64,000 bases of DNA from Candidatus Sumerlaeia bacterium (GTDB lineage Bacteria > Sumerlaeota > Sumerlaeia > SLMS01 > JAHLLQ01): contig JAHCAW010000005.1 of assembly GCA_019634695.1 (NCBI GenBank), forward strand, positions 62,001 to 126,000, read 5' to 3'. The first letter of the stretch is position 1. Every line of letters begins with the position of its first letter. The notes under the pieces are model-generated. The model was not told the origin of the DNA and did no database searches. It worked only from the letters and a program-made list of their open reading frames with translations. A program made the position numbers and the translations under genes. Positions 55,702 through 64,000 of the stretch are shown piece after piece.

Positions 55702-57876
55702 TCAGGCTTTCCCGTCGCCGGTTTCCATCTGCTCGAACAACAGGCTCAGGATGCGCTTGGCTGCTTCCGGGATGATCGTGCCCGGTCCGAAGATCGCCAC
55801 CGCGCCGTTGTCGTACAGGTAGTCGTAATCCTGCTGCGGGATCACGCCGCCGCACACCACCAGAATGTCGCCGCGCCCGCGCGTCTGCAACTCGCGCACC
55901 AGTTCCGGCACGAGCGTCTTGTGCCCGGCTGCCAGCGACGACACGCCCACGACGTGCACGTCGTTCTCCACCGCCTGGTCGGCCACCTCGGCCGGCGTCT
56001 GGAACAGCGGCCCGATGTCCACATCGAAGCCCATGTCCGCGAACGCCGTCGCGATCACCTTCGCCCCGCGGTCGTGGCCGTCCTGACCCAGCTTCGCCAC
56101 CATCAGGCGAGGCCGCCGGCCCTCCCGCTTCAGGAACTCCTCCGTCATCCGGATGCCTTCCTGCAATGCGTCCATGTCTTCGGCTTCCCGCTTGTAGACG
56201 CCCGAGATCTTGTGCACCCGGGGCTGATACCGTCCGAACACCTTCTCCATCGCCGCCGAAACCTCGCCGACCGTCGCCCGCTTGCGCATCGCGTCGATCG
56301 CCGCCTCCAGCAGGTTCCCCTCGCCCGTCTCGGCCACGCGCGTCACCACCGCCAGCGCCGCCTCGACCTCCGCCGCGTTGCGGCTCGCACGCAACTCCTC
56401 CAGCCGCCGCAACTGCGCCTGAAGCACCGCCGTGTTGTCCACCTCGAGAACCTCGAGCGGATCCTCCTGCGCCAGCCGATGCTTGTTCACGCCGATGATC
56501 GTGTCGCGGCCGGAGTCGATCCGCGCCTGCTTGCGCGCCGCCGCCTCCTCGATGCGCATCTTCGGGATGCCCGTCTCGATCGCCTTCGCCATGCCGCCGA
56601 GGCTCTCCACCTCGCCGATCAGGTTCCACGCCTGGTCCATCAGCGCCTTCGTCAGCGACTCGACGTAGTACGAACCCGCCCACGGATCCACCACGCGGCA
56701 GATGTTCGTCTCCTCCTGCAGGATGAGCTGCGTGTTGCGCGCGATGCGTGCGGAGAAGTCCGTTGGCAGCGCGATCGCCTCGTCCAGCGAGTTCGTGTGC
56801 AGCGATTGCGTGTGGCCCAGCGCCGCGCCCAAGGCCTCGATCGCCGTCCGCGTGATGTTGTTGTACGGATCCTGCTCCGTCAGCGACCATCCGCTCGTCT
56901 GCGAGTGCGTCCGCAGCGCCAGCGACTTCGCGCTCTTCGGGTTGAACTGCTGCACCAACTTCGCCCACAGCACCCGCGCCGCGCGCATCTTGGCCACTTC
57001 CATGAAGTAGTTCATGCCGATGGCCCAGAAGAACGAGAACCGCGGCGCGAAGGCGTCGATCTCCAGCCCGGCCCGCAGGCCCGCCCGGATGTACTCCAGA
57101 CCGTCCGCCAGCGTGTAGGCCACCTCGATGTCCGCCGTCGCTCCCGCCTCCTGCATGTGGTAGCCCGAGATCGAGATCGAGTTGAACTTCGGCATGTTCC
57201 TCGACGTGTAGGCGAAGATGTCCGAGATGATCCGCATCGAGGGCGAGGGTGGGTAGATGTACGTGTTGCGGACCATGAACTCCTTCAGGATGTCGTTCTG
57301 GATCGTGCCGGTCAGCTTGTCGGGCGTCACGCCCTGCTCCTCGGCCGCCACGATGTAGAGCGCCATGATCGGGATCACCGCGCCGTTCATCGTCATCGAC
57401 ACCGACATCTTGTCCAGCGGGATGCCGTCGAACAGAATGCGCATGTCCATGATCGAATCGATCGCCACGCCCGCCTTGCCGACGTCGCCCACCACGCGCG
57501 GGTGGTCGCTGTCGTAGCCGCGGTGCGTCGCCAGGTCGAACGCGATGGACAGGCCGCGCTGGCCCGCCGCGATGTTGCGCCGGTAGAACGCGTTCGACTC
57601 CTCGGCCGTCGAGAAGCCCGCGTACTGGCGTACCGTCCACGGCCGCAGCGCGTACATCGTCGCATACGGCCCGCGCAGGAACGGCGGCAGCCCCGCCAGG
57701 TAGTCGAGGTGCTCCATCCCCTCGATGTCTTCCTCCGTGTACAGCGGCTTGACCGCGATGCCCTCCGGCGTCTGCCACTCGTGCCACGCCGCCTCCGTGC
57801 GGCGCTTCCACGAATCCAGCGCCGGGCGGGCGAACTCCTCGGTCTCGTACGGAATCTGCGTGAAGTCGACGGTCAT
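55702..57876 (-). CDS. mutB: Methylmalonyl-CoA mutase, catalytic large subunit
   Basis: A 724-residue adenosylcobalamin enzyme. The (beta/alpha)8 half carries [20 protein letters not shown] and [19 protein letters not shown], where substrate-binding Tyr/His residues lie. The C-terminal B12 domain has GQDGHDRG near residue 600, whose histidine is the lower cobalt ligand, and later [14 protein letters not shown] and [13 protein letters not shown]. It interconverts succinyl-CoA and (R)-methylmalonyl-CoA. It pairs with MutA, encoded 103 bases upstream, and with MeaB after it. Length and motifs are standard. Confidence 0.97.
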   Translation of the reverse strand: MTVDFTQIPYETEEFARPALDSWKRRTEAAWHEWQTPEGIAVKPLYTEEDIEGMEHLDYLAGLPPFLRGPYATMYALRPWTVRQYAGFSTAEESNAFYRRNIAAGQRGLSIAFDLATHRGYDSDHPRVVGDVGKAGVAIDSIMDMRILFDGIPLDKMSVSMTMNGAVIPIMALYIVAAEEQGVTPDKLTGTIQNDILKEFMVRNTYIYPPSPSMRIISDIFAYTSRNMPKFNSISISGYHMQEAGATADIEVAYTLADGLEYIRAGLRAGLEIDAFAPRFSFFWAIGMNYFMEVAKMRAARVLWAKLVQQFNPKSAKSLALRTHSQTSGWSLTEQDPYNNITRTAIEALGAALGHTQSLHTNSLDEAIALPTDFSARIARNTQLILQEETNICRVVDPWAGSYYVESLTKALMDQAWNLIGEVESLGGMAKAIETGIPKMRIEEAAARKQARIDSGRDTIIGVNKHRLAQEDPLEVLEVDNTAVLQAQLRRLEELRASRNAAEVEAALAVVTRVAETGEGNLLEAAIDAMRKRATVGEVSAAMEKVFGRYQPRVHKISGVYKREAEDMDALQEGIRMTEEFLKREGRRPRLMVAKLGQDGHDRGAKVIATAFADMGFDVDIGPLFQTPAEVADQAVENDVHVVGVSSLAAGHKTLVPELVRELQTRGRGDILVVCGGVIPQQDYDYLYDNGAVAIFGPGTIIPEAAKRILSLLFEQMETGDGKA

Positions 57877-57941
57877 GTTCCGAATCCCCTTGGGTGAATC
57901 CCTAGTGTCTGAAGGCCTGTGGGTCAGGGGTCGAGGGTCTC

Positions 57942-57989
57942 AGTCGTTCAGGTGCCCAATCGTTCAGATACCCAGTCGTTCAGATACCC
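57942..57989. repeat. Three 16-bp tandem repeats over the end of mutA
   Basis: AGTCGTTCAGGTGCCC, AATCGTTCAGATACCC and AGTCGTTCAGATACCC follow one another exactly. The mutA stop codon lies in the third unit, and the rest fills half of the mutA-mutB gap. A looser copy may precede near 57923. Confidence 0.85.
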
Positions 57990-60196
57990 AGCCGGTCCTG
58001 CAAGCGCGCCAGCGTCTCGGCCACGTCCGCCCGCACGTGAACGAAGTCGTCCACGCCGGCCTCGCGCAGCGCCGCGACGCTCTCCTCCGGGTAGCCCGCC
58101 ACGATCACCACCAGGTCCGGGCGGCTCGCCCGTGCCTTCGCGATGATCGGTCCGACGAGCTGCGGATACGAGGCGTCGTCGCTACAGATCACCGCCACGC
58201 CCGCACGGTCGGCCACGATTGCCGCCGCGGCCTCGTCGGCCGTCTTCGGCACCGTCGCCGGCTCGGCTGTCACAAAGCCGCCCGCCGGGAAGAACCCGTG
58301 GCAGAAGTCCGCGCGCGCGCGCCGCATCGCCAGCGGCCCGATAGGCACCAGCAGCACCCGCGGCGCCTCGCCCGACCGCTCCGCGAAACGGTCCGCCCGC
58401 TCGCGCAGCGCCTCGAACGGCGCCGCCGCACGCACCACGCGGATCGGCTCGATTGTCAGCGCCTCGCCCTGGGCCGCCGCACGCAGCGCCCGCGTGAACT
58501 CCCCGATCGTCATCCCCTCGCCCGCCGCACGCACACCGATCTCCATCAGGTTGCCTGTGCCGCCCATCACCGCGTTCTTCACGTCCGCCAGCATGCGCCA
58601 CACCGAGTTGTTGTCTCGCATCGCACGCAGCCGGCTCTGCCGACGACGACGCTCCGCCAGGAACTCCTCGCGCGGCAGCGCGGCCTTGCGCAGCCGCTTC
58701 TCCGCCGCATTGGCGTAGTTCGACACGCCCACGATCGGCATCCGCCGGCCCGTCAGCGCCTTCTGTCGCTTCGCCACCACCTCGCGGATTGCCTTCTGCG
58801 GAATCCCGGCCTGCAGGGCCTTCACCATCCCGCCCGCCGCCTCGATCTCCTGGAACACCTTCCACGCCGCACGCGCCACCGAATCCGTCAGCGCCTCGAC
58901 GTAGTAGCTGCCCGCGGAAGGATCCACCACCTTCGTCAGGTGCGCCTCCTCTTGCAGCAGCAACTGCTGGTTGCGCGCCACGCGCCGCGAGAACTCGTCC
59001 GCGCGCCCGATCGGCTCGTCGAACGGCGCCACGAACATCGAGTCGCATCCGCCCACCGCGCCCGCGAAGCCCTCCATCGCCGCACGAACGATGTTGTTGT
59101 ACGGATCGTACACCGTCTTCGTCCACGCGCTCGTCCGCGCGTGCAGGAACATCTTCCACGCGTCCTCGTTCGTCGCTCCCAACGCCTTGACGATCCGCGC
59201 CCACAGCATCCGCGCCGCGCGCAGCTTCGCCACCTCCGGGAACAGGTTCGTCGAGACCGGCAGGCAGAACGTCATCGACAGCGCCGCGTCGTCGGCCGAC
59301 AGCCCCCGGGCCATCATCGCCCGCAGGTACTCCGCGCCAACCGCCAGCGTATACCCCAACTCCTGCACCAGCGTTGCGCCGCCGCCGTGGAACTGCGTCG
59401 CGTTCACCATCACCGGGCGGATCCCCGGGCAGCGCCGACGGCACCAGCCCGCCATGTCCGCCATCACGCGGTACTGCAAGTCCATCGGCAGCCGCGACGT
59501 CCCGGCCTTCAGCATGCTGTGCACCGGATCGTGCTCGATGCTGCCCACCAGCGCTTGCAGCGACAGGTCGCGCTCCTGTGCCAGAGCGACCAGCATCGAC
59601 AGAACCGCCAGCCCCGCGCGCCCCGACCGGATCGTCACCGGATAGCGCTCTAGGTCCACGTCGGCCAGCGCCACCCGCAACCCGTTGATTGAACTCATCG
59701 TCATGCCATAGCGGCCCGCCAGCTCGGTGGCCTCGGGATCGTCGCCGTCCAGCCCTTGGCGCGCCGCGTTGTCCAGCCGGATGCCCACCGCCGTCTGCCC
59801 GCGCGCCAGCCCATCTCGCAGCGCCGCGTTCACTTCCTCGGGCGAGGCCTGCGTGCAGTCCTGCCGCACCTGCCAGCCCGGCCGCACACCCGAAAGCGGG
59901 TACGTCCCGCGCGCGAACGGCGCGAAACCGGGCAGCCCGCCCACATGCGCCAACTCCGCCGTGTCCTCCCGGCGGTAGATCGGCTGCACCGCGAAGCCCT
60001 CGAGCGGGCGCCACACCAGCTTCTTGTCGAAGTCCGCCCCCTTCAGGTCTCCCTCGGCCTGCGCCCGCCACGCCTCCAGCGTCGGCACCGGGAAGCTGTC
60101 GCGCAGCGTCAGCGGCTCGGCCGTCTGCGCCTCCGCGTTCCAGCCTACCGCCGGGCCGCTTGTGGGGTCCTTGACCTTCGAAGAGTTCGCAGCCAT
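57980..60196 (-). CDS. mutA: Methylmalonyl-CoA mutase, small subunit
   Basis: A 738-residue homologue of MutB that lacks the cobalt-ligand histidine: the C-terminal domain has VPIGPLAMRRARADFCHGFF where MutB has D-x-H-x2-G, as expected for the non-catalytic subunit. The barrel half retains MTMSSINGLRVA-like and HARTSAWTKTVYDPYNN stretches. It supports the heterodimer with MutB. The ATG at 60196 has AGGAGA thirteen bases upstream, and a candidate promoter at 60397-60425 precedes it. It begins the long methylmalonyl-CoA transcript. Confidence 0.93.
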   Translation of the reverse strand: MAANSSKVKDPTSGPAVGWNAEAQTAEPLTLRDSFPVPTLEAWRAQAEGDLKGADFDKKLVWRPLEGFAVQPIYRREDTAELAHVGGLPGFAPFARGTYPLSGVRPGWQVRQDCTQASPEEVNAALRDGLARGQTAVGIRLDNAARQGLDGDDPEATELAGRYGMTMSSINGLRVALADVDLERYPVTIRSGRAGLAVLSMLVALAQERDLSLQALVGSIEHDPVHSMLKAGTSRLPMDLQYRVMADMAGWCRRRCPGIRPVMVNATQFHGGGATLVQELGYTLAVGAEYLRAMMARGLSADDAALSMTFCLPVSTNLFPEVAKLRAARMLWARIVKALGATNEDAWKMFLHARTSAWTKTVYDPYNNIVRAAMEGFAGAVGGCDSMFVAPFDEPIGRADEFSRRVARNQQLLLQEEAHLTKVVDPSAGSYYVEALTDSVARAAWKVFQEIEAAGGMVKALQAGIPQKAIREVVAKRQKALTGRRMPIVGVSNYANAAEKRLRKAALPREEFLAERRRRQSRLRAMRDNNSVWRMLADVKNAVMGGTGNLMEIGVRAAGEGMTIGEFTRALRAAAQGEALTIEPIRVVRAAAPFEALRERADRFAERSGEAPRVLLVPIGPLAMRRARADFCHGFFPAGGFVTAEPATVPKTADEAAAAIVADRAGVAVICSDDASYPQLVGPIIAKARASRPDLVVIVAGYPEESVAALREAGVDDFVHVRADVAETLARLQDRLGI

Positions 60197-60396
60197 GTCC
60201 GAATTCTCCTGTGTCCCGTCGAACTGTGGGCGGGAAGGTGCCGCGCCCCGGATATTGCGGTCAATCGTTATCCAAATTACGGAACCCGCCCCGTCATGAG
60301 AGGCTTTAGTCCCACGCCCCTCGCCGCGCCACACTCCGGTTGCACCCTTCCGGCACCTAGGTCGCAGGGCATACCGGATCGGCCTGGCCCCGCTTT

Positions 60397-60425
60397 GTTA
60401 CATCTGGCAAACACTGTCATATCAA
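60397..60425 (-). promoter_or_regulatory. Candidate promoter of the methylmalonyl-CoA cluster
   Basis: TTGATA (60425-60420; five of six) is followed after 17 bases by TGTAAC (60402-60397; four of six). A start near 60390 would leave a leader of about 190 bases before mutA. I looked for a cobalamin riboswitch in that leader and found no B12 box or typical core. Confidence 0.5.
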
Positions 60426-60492
60426 AGCTCTAATAGCCGGATAGCTCGGGTCGGATTTCCCCATGCCAGATTGGCCATGGAGGGCCCCGGCG

Positions 60493-61731
60493 TCAAGCGC
60501 TGCCGGAGCGAAACAACGCCTCGTAGCGCGCCGCCTGACGCCCCGCCCCGTATTCGCTTTCGGCCACCCGCCGGCAGCTCGCCGCGTACCCGGGCCAGTC
60601 CGCCCGAGCCTCCAGCGCCAGCCGCAACGCCTCCGCCAAGGCGGCCGGGGAGCGCTCGGCCGCCAGCCATCCCGTCTGCCCCGGGCGCACCATCTCCGGA
60701 ATGCCCCCCGTCGGGTAGCCCACCACCGGCACCCCGCACGCCAATGCCTCCTGCACCACCAGCGGCAGGTTGTCCGCGTGCGACGGCAGCACGAACAGGT
60801 CCGCCGCATTCAGCGCCAACGCGAGAAACGGCTCACCGGTGATCGGACCCAGACAATGCACCTCCAGACCGGCCGGTTGCTCCAGCCCGCCCGCGTGACC
60901 GATCAGCACCAGCCGCGGCAGGGGCTCGGGCAGGCGCACCACCGCCTCGAGCAGGTCGGCCATGCCCTTGCGCCGATCCCCCAACGCTGCCGCCCCCGCC
61001 ATCAGCACCGGCCGCCCGTCGTCCGGCAGCCCCAGCCATGCGCGGGCCTCCGACCGATCCCGCGGCCGGAAGGTCTCCAGATCCAATCCATACGGAATCA
61101 CCCGCACCGACACCCGCCGCGTCGCCCGTCGGGCCTCCTGCGCCAGCCAGCGCGAAGGCGTCACGAACCGCAGCCGCCCCGCGTGCGTCGCCCACAAGCG
61201 CCGCCGCCGCCCGTGCGCCGCGGCCACCATCCCCGAGGGCAGCGTCGGATAGGTCCCGACCTGCGGGCACGCCGCCGTGCACCGCCGCTCGAAGCGCCGG
61301 CAGTCGAACCCGTACGCGCAGCTCCCCGTCAGCGCCCACATGTCGTGCAGCGTCCAAACGACCGGCGCGTGCCGCAGGCACTCCTCGACCACCTCGATGT
61401 CCCAGCGCGCGTTGTGCAGGTTGTGCAGGTTCACCACGTCGGGGCGGAACTCTTCGAGCACCCGTCGGAAGCGCCGGCACCAGCGACGCTGAAGCTCGGC
61501 CCGGCACAGCTCGTTGCGCGGTAGGTTGTCCAGCGCGCGCGCGCTGAACTCCTTCAACTCAAGGGGGTGAAACTCGTCCGCGGAATCCGGGTGCGGTCGG
61601 AATCGCCCGTGATGAATCCGCGCCACGAGGTGCCCGGACTGACGCAAGGCGATGCACAACCGCGTCGTGGCGATCGACGCCCCGCCCTCGGTTCCCTCGT
61701 CGCTGACGACGGCAATGCGCAGTCCGGCCAT
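60493..61731 (-). CDS. Glycosyltransferase family 4 protein
   Basis: A 412-residue GT-B-fold glycosyltransferase. N-terminal AVVSDEGTEGGASIATTRL is the acceptor-side glycine-rich loop, followed by NLHNLHNARWD and a cysteine-rich insertion near 150-175 (GSCAYGFDCRRF, RRCTAACPQVG) seen in some polysaccharide GT4 enzymes. The donor-side motif, PSHADNLPLVVQEALACGVP (near 325), has the E-x7-E pattern. It transfers a sugar from a nucleotide donor, probably for a surface polysaccharide. It is 296 bases upstream of mutA and separately transcribed by the evidence of the promoter between them. ATG 61731 is used; GTG 61740 is in frame. Confidence 0.87.
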   Translation of the reverse strand: MAGLRIAVVSDEGTEGGASIATTRLCIALRQSGHLVARIHHGRFRPHPDSADEFHPLELKEFSARALDNLPRNELCRAELQRRWCRRFRRVLEEFRPDVVNLHNLHNARWDIEVVEECLRHAPVVWTLHDMWALTGSCAYGFDCRRFERRCTAACPQVGTYPTLPSGMVAAAHGRRRRLWATHAGRLRFVTPSRWLAQEARRATRRVSVRVIPYGLDLETFRPRDRSEARAWLGLPDDGRPVLMAGAAALGDRRKGMADLLEAVVRLPEPLPRLVLIGHAGGLEQPAGLEVHCLGPITGEPFLALALNAADLFVLPSHADNLPLVVQEALACGVPVVGYPTGGIPEMVRPGQTGWLAAERSPAALAEALRLALEARADWPGYAASCRRVAESEYGAGRQAARYEALFRSGSA

Positions 61732-61944
61732 GCCCCACACCCCGCCGCCGGTGCGCTCCCCGGGGCAACGATTCTCTCGCCATTCGCTCGTCGAACCACG
61801 AACCACGAATAACGCAATTCTGGCACAAGTTTCTCTGGACGGGGTGGCGGGAGTCGTCGCCAGTCTCCACCCGTGCCCGGCCGGACTCCCACACCGGGAC
61901 CCACGCGCGCCATGCCGGCGCAGACCACCCGGGAGCCAAAGGCC

Positions 61945-62244
61945 ATGATCCCGCAACGCCCCACCCACCCCTTCGACGCCCGAAAGCTCGTCGTCACAGT
62001 CGTCGGCGGCACCGTCGTGCTGCTGGGCCTTCTGTTGCTGGTTCTGCCCGGGCCGGCCTTCGTCGTGCTGCCGTTGGGACTGGCGATCCTGGCCACCGAA
62101 TTCGTCTGGGCCAAACGCCTGCTCGGCCGCGTGCGGCGCGCTGCGCGGAAAACCGCACGCCTCGGGTCGCAGTCCGCACTCATGCGCTGGGTGCGCTCGC
62201 TGCGGCGTCGTCGGGTCTTCTACACCATCGGGCGCGGCATCTGA
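61945..62244 (+). CDS. PGPGW-family small membrane protein
   Basis: A 99-residue protein with two hydrophobic helices (near 15-37 and 39-55) joined by LPGPAFVVLPLGLAILATEF, the hallmark of the PGPGW family of predicted transmembrane proteins, then an Arg-rich cytoplasmic tail. No function is known. ATG 61945 has GGGAG nine bases upstream; an ATG at 61912 is in frame. The last 25 bases overlap the convergent pyrE gene. Confidence 0.78.
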   Translation: MIPQRPTHPFDARKLVVTVVGGTVVLLGLLLLVLPGPAFVVLPLGLAILATEFVWAKRLLGRVRRAARKTARLGSQSALMRWVRSLRRRRVFYTIGRGI

Positions 62245-62900
62245 TCCCCGGCCGGCGCGCCCCACTCGCGCCGATACGCCGCAATCGCCTCGAGCATCGC
62301 CTCGTCCAACACGCCGCCCCGCAGCGTCTCCACGATCTCGTCCAGCGTCACCAGCGCCACCGTCCGCAGGCCGAACTCCTCGCGCAGCTCGGCCAGCGCG
62401 CTGCGGCCGTTCGGCCCGCGCTCCTGCCGATCCACCGCCACGAGCAACCCCACAACCTCGACCCGCGCCCCCGCGCGCAGCAACGCCATGCTCTCGCGCA
62501 CCGACGTTCCCGCCGTCGTCACATCTTCGACGATCACCACGCGGTCGCCCTCGTTCAGCCGCCCGACCAGTCGCCCGCCCTCGCCGTGATCCTTCGCCTC
62601 CTTGCGATCAAACGCGAACCGCACTTCGCGCCGCGACTCCATCGCCGTCGCCACCGCCAGCGGAATCCCCTTGTACGCCGGACCGAACAGGCAATCGACC
62701 CCATCGCCGAACGCGCGCTCGAGCGCCTCGGCATAGAAACGCCCCAGCGCCCGCATCTTACCGCCCGAGTCGAACACTCCCGTGTTGAGAAAGAACGGCG
62801 TCCGCCGTCCGCTCTTCGTCACGAAGCTCCCGAAGCGCAGCGCCTCGCACCGCACCAGCAGCTCGACGAACGCGCGCCGCGATTCGCTCGACAGGGACAT
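62220..62900 (-). CDS. pyrE: Orotate phosphoribosyltransferase
   Basis: A 226-residue type I phosphoribosyltransferase for orotidine 5'-phosphate synthesis in the de novo pyrimidine pathway. FGPAYKGIPLA near residue 72, FDRKEAKDHGEGG with the flexible catalytic loop near 97-109, and the PRPP motif VVIVEDVTTAGTS near 120-132 are all present. The length is typical. It may relate physiologically to the pyrimidine breakdown operon at the other end, but there is no shared regulation visible. Upstream are two CATGGGCG palindrome repeats. Confidence 0.95.
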   Translation of the reverse strand: MSLSSESRRAFVELLVRCEALRFGSFVTKSGRRTPFFLNTGVFDSGGKMRALGRFYAEALERAFGDGVDCLFGPAYKGIPLAVATAMESRREVRFAFDRKEAKDHGEGGRLVGRLNEGDRVVIVEDVTTAGTSVRESMALLRAGARVEVVGLLVAVDRQERGPNGRSALAELREEFGLRTVALVTLDEIVETLRGGVLDEAMLEAIAAYRREWGAPAGDQMPRPMV

Positions 62901-62917
62901 GCGCTCCCCTTGCTCTC

Positions 62918-62984
62918 AACTGTTGCATGGGCGTCCCGCCCATGCAGGCCGGCCGTTAACTGTGGCATGGGCGTCCCGCCCATG
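62918..62984. repeat. Two copies of a CATGGGCGTCCCGCCCATG palindromic repeat
   Basis: The 19-bp palindrome CATGGGCGTCCCGCCCATG occurs at 62926-62944 and 62966-62984, each preceded by AACTGTNG, at a spacing of 40. Each unit can form a hairpin with an eight-pair stem and three-base loop. The pair fills the 119-base gap between the avtA-like gene and pyrE. Confidence 0.9.
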
Positions 62985-63019
62985 GTGCCGACCCGCAACT
63001 CATCGCCTTCTTCGGCTCG

Positions 63020-64000
63020 TCACTTCACGGCCACGGCCGACTTCGCCTCGGCGTAGGCCTTCTTCGCCTCGTCGGCGATGATCGCCAGGCCGCGCTCGAC
63101 GATGTCGTCCGGGCCCGCGTAGGTCACGCGCAGGCACTCCTGCTTGTGGCGCCACGGCTCGTCGATGCCCGGGAAGAAGTAGTGACCCGGCAGCACGAGC
63201 ACGCCGCGCGCGCGCAGCCGCTCGTAGAACTCATGGCTCGTGATCGGCAGGTCGCGGAACCACAGCCACAGGAACAGCGCCCCTTCGGGCTTGTGGATGT
63301 GGAAGTCGACGTCGCGCAACGCCTCGCGCAGTTGCGCGGCCGCCGCGAACGCCTTGCGGCGATAGAAGGGCTTCACCATCTCGCGGCTGACCCGCAGCAC
63401 CTCGCCCGAGCGCACCAGCGGCCCCAGCAGCGCCGGGCCCATCCCGTTGGGCGCAAGGCTCAGCACCGCGTTCATGTTTGCCACGCGCCGCGCGATCTCC
63501 TCGCGCGCGATGATGATCCCCGTCCGCACCACCGGCAACCCGATCTTCGACATGCTCATGCACACGATCGTGTTGTCGTCGTAGTACGGCCGCGCGTCCG
63601 AGAAGATGATGTCCGGGAACGGCGTCCCGTACGCGTTGTCCAGGATCAGCGGGATGCCGTTCTGGCGAGCGAGCGCCGCCAGCTTCGTGATCTCGCCATC
63701 CGTCAGCACGTTGCCCGTCGGATTCGTCGGTCGCGACGCGCAGATCGCCCCGATCTCGTCCGTCACCTCCAGCGCCTCGAAGTCCACCATGTACTTGAAC
63801 GTCTGCTCGTCGAGGTGGTGGATCTCCGGCTTCACCGCCGCGAAGAAGTCCGGCGTCAGCCCCGAGTCGGCGTAGCCGATGTACTCGGGCGCCAGCGGCA
63901 GCAGCACCTTCCTGCGCGACCCGTCCGCGTAGTCGCCCGCGAACATGTTGAACAACATGAAGAACGAGAGCTGGCTGCCGTTCGTCAGGCAGATGTTCTT
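63020..64000 (-). CDS. avtA: Valine-pyruvate-type aminotransferase (AvtA-like), 5' part beyond window
   Basis: The last 326 codons of a class I/II PLP aminotransferase; the gene begins right of the window. NGSQLSFFMLFNMFAG, at the edge, matches the substrate-binding region of AvtA. RPTNPTGNVLTD holds the cofactor-binding Asn, NAYGTPFPDI the Asp/Tyr pair, and SMSKIGLPVVRTG the Schiff-base lysine. E. coli AvtA exchanges valine or alanine with pyruvate. Specificity within the class I fold is uncertain. It ends 119 bases before pyrE on the same strand. Confidence 0.85.
   Translation of the reverse strand, partial: KNICLTNGSQLSFFMLFNMFAGDYADGSRRKVLLPLAPEYIGYADSGLTPDFFAAVKPEIHHLDEQTFKYMVDFEALEVTDEIGAICASRPTNPTGNVLTDGEITKLAALARQNGIPLILDNAYGTPFPDIIFSDARPYYDDNTIVCMSMSKIGLPVVRTGIIIAREEIARRVANMNAVLSLAPNGMGPALLGPLVRSGEVLRVSREMVKPFYRRKAFAAAAQLREALRDVDFHIHKPEGALFLWLWFRDLPITSHEFYERLRARGVLVLPGHYFFPGIDEPWRHKQECLRVTYAGPDDIVERGLAIIADEAKKAYAEAKSAVAVK

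Noticed and set aside
60197..60396. Cobalamin riboswitch ahead of mutA
   Set aside because: The leader is long enough and the context suitable, but no B12 box or recognizable core helices could be found on reading it.
62782..63081. Possible small protein across the CATGGGCG repeats
   Set aside because: It consists of pyrE antisense sequence plus repeat-derived GVPPM/GRPAHA peptides.

Overview
The window is chromosomal DNA, GC-rich by eye and densely coded, from a bacterium that cannot be named from this stretch alone. Three features point to the Planctomycetes/Verrucomicrobia side of the tree or an allied candidate phylum: a DUF1549/DUF1553 plus DUF1501 pair, an exported FG-GAP protein ending in a dockerin-like module, and intergenic repeats of two kinds (CATGGGCGTCCCGCCCATG and 9-bp TCCGAC arrays). 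Envelope genes (lipoproteins, a SurA-like foldase, a secretin-like protein) fit a diderm.

Layout, left to right. 1-739: start of a secreted clan-A-type glycosidase, with a LacI-type operator ahead of it. 916-10116: a leftward catabolic run for pyrimidines (NCS1 permease, beta-ureidopropionase, aminotransferase, dihydropyrimidinase, PreA, methylmalonate-semialdehyde dehydrogenase) with an EI24-like membrane protein at its end. 10117-12862: an FG-GAP/dockerin gene with its own promoter, bracketed by TCCGAC arrays. 12863-24662: mixed genes, including a radical SAM protein, a nucleotidyltransferase-fold protein, the DUF1549/DUF1501 pair, a GAF-PAS-receiver protein, RarD, a TPR protein, tRNA-Thr(CGT) and a LysE-family exporter. 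24877-38832: envelope proteins, gyrA, rarA, glnE, pdxJ, an MFS exporter and a TPR-methyltransferase. 38849-42038: a translationally coupled operon of two degenerate kinase-fold proteins and a sirtuin, behind a TTGACA promoter. 42207-46568: an SDR epimerase, a Nif3-like protein, a TPR membrane protein and a SurA-like foldase.

46627-60196 is a long leftward cluster for the methylmalonyl-CoA pathway: mutA, mutB, meaB, epimerase, a Na+-pumping decarboxylase of the MmdA/D/C/B type and a succinyl-CoA:acetate-type CoA-transferase, followed by trmH and a coiled-coil exported protein. 60493-64000 holds a glycosyltransferase, a PGPGW protein, pyrE and the end of an avtA-like aminotransferase gene.

The two catabolic blocks fit together. 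Thymine breakdown by the left operon should end in propionyl-CoA and uracil breakdown in acetyl-CoA. The right cluster interconverts propionyl-CoA, methylmalonyl-CoA and succinyl-CoA, can couple decarboxylation to Na+ export, and has a CoA-transferase that could recycle the CoA. The direction of flux is inference. The least expected items are the pseudokinase/sirtuin operon, the PreA without an iron-sulfur tail or PreT partner, and the 9-bp repeat arrays on both sides of one gene.
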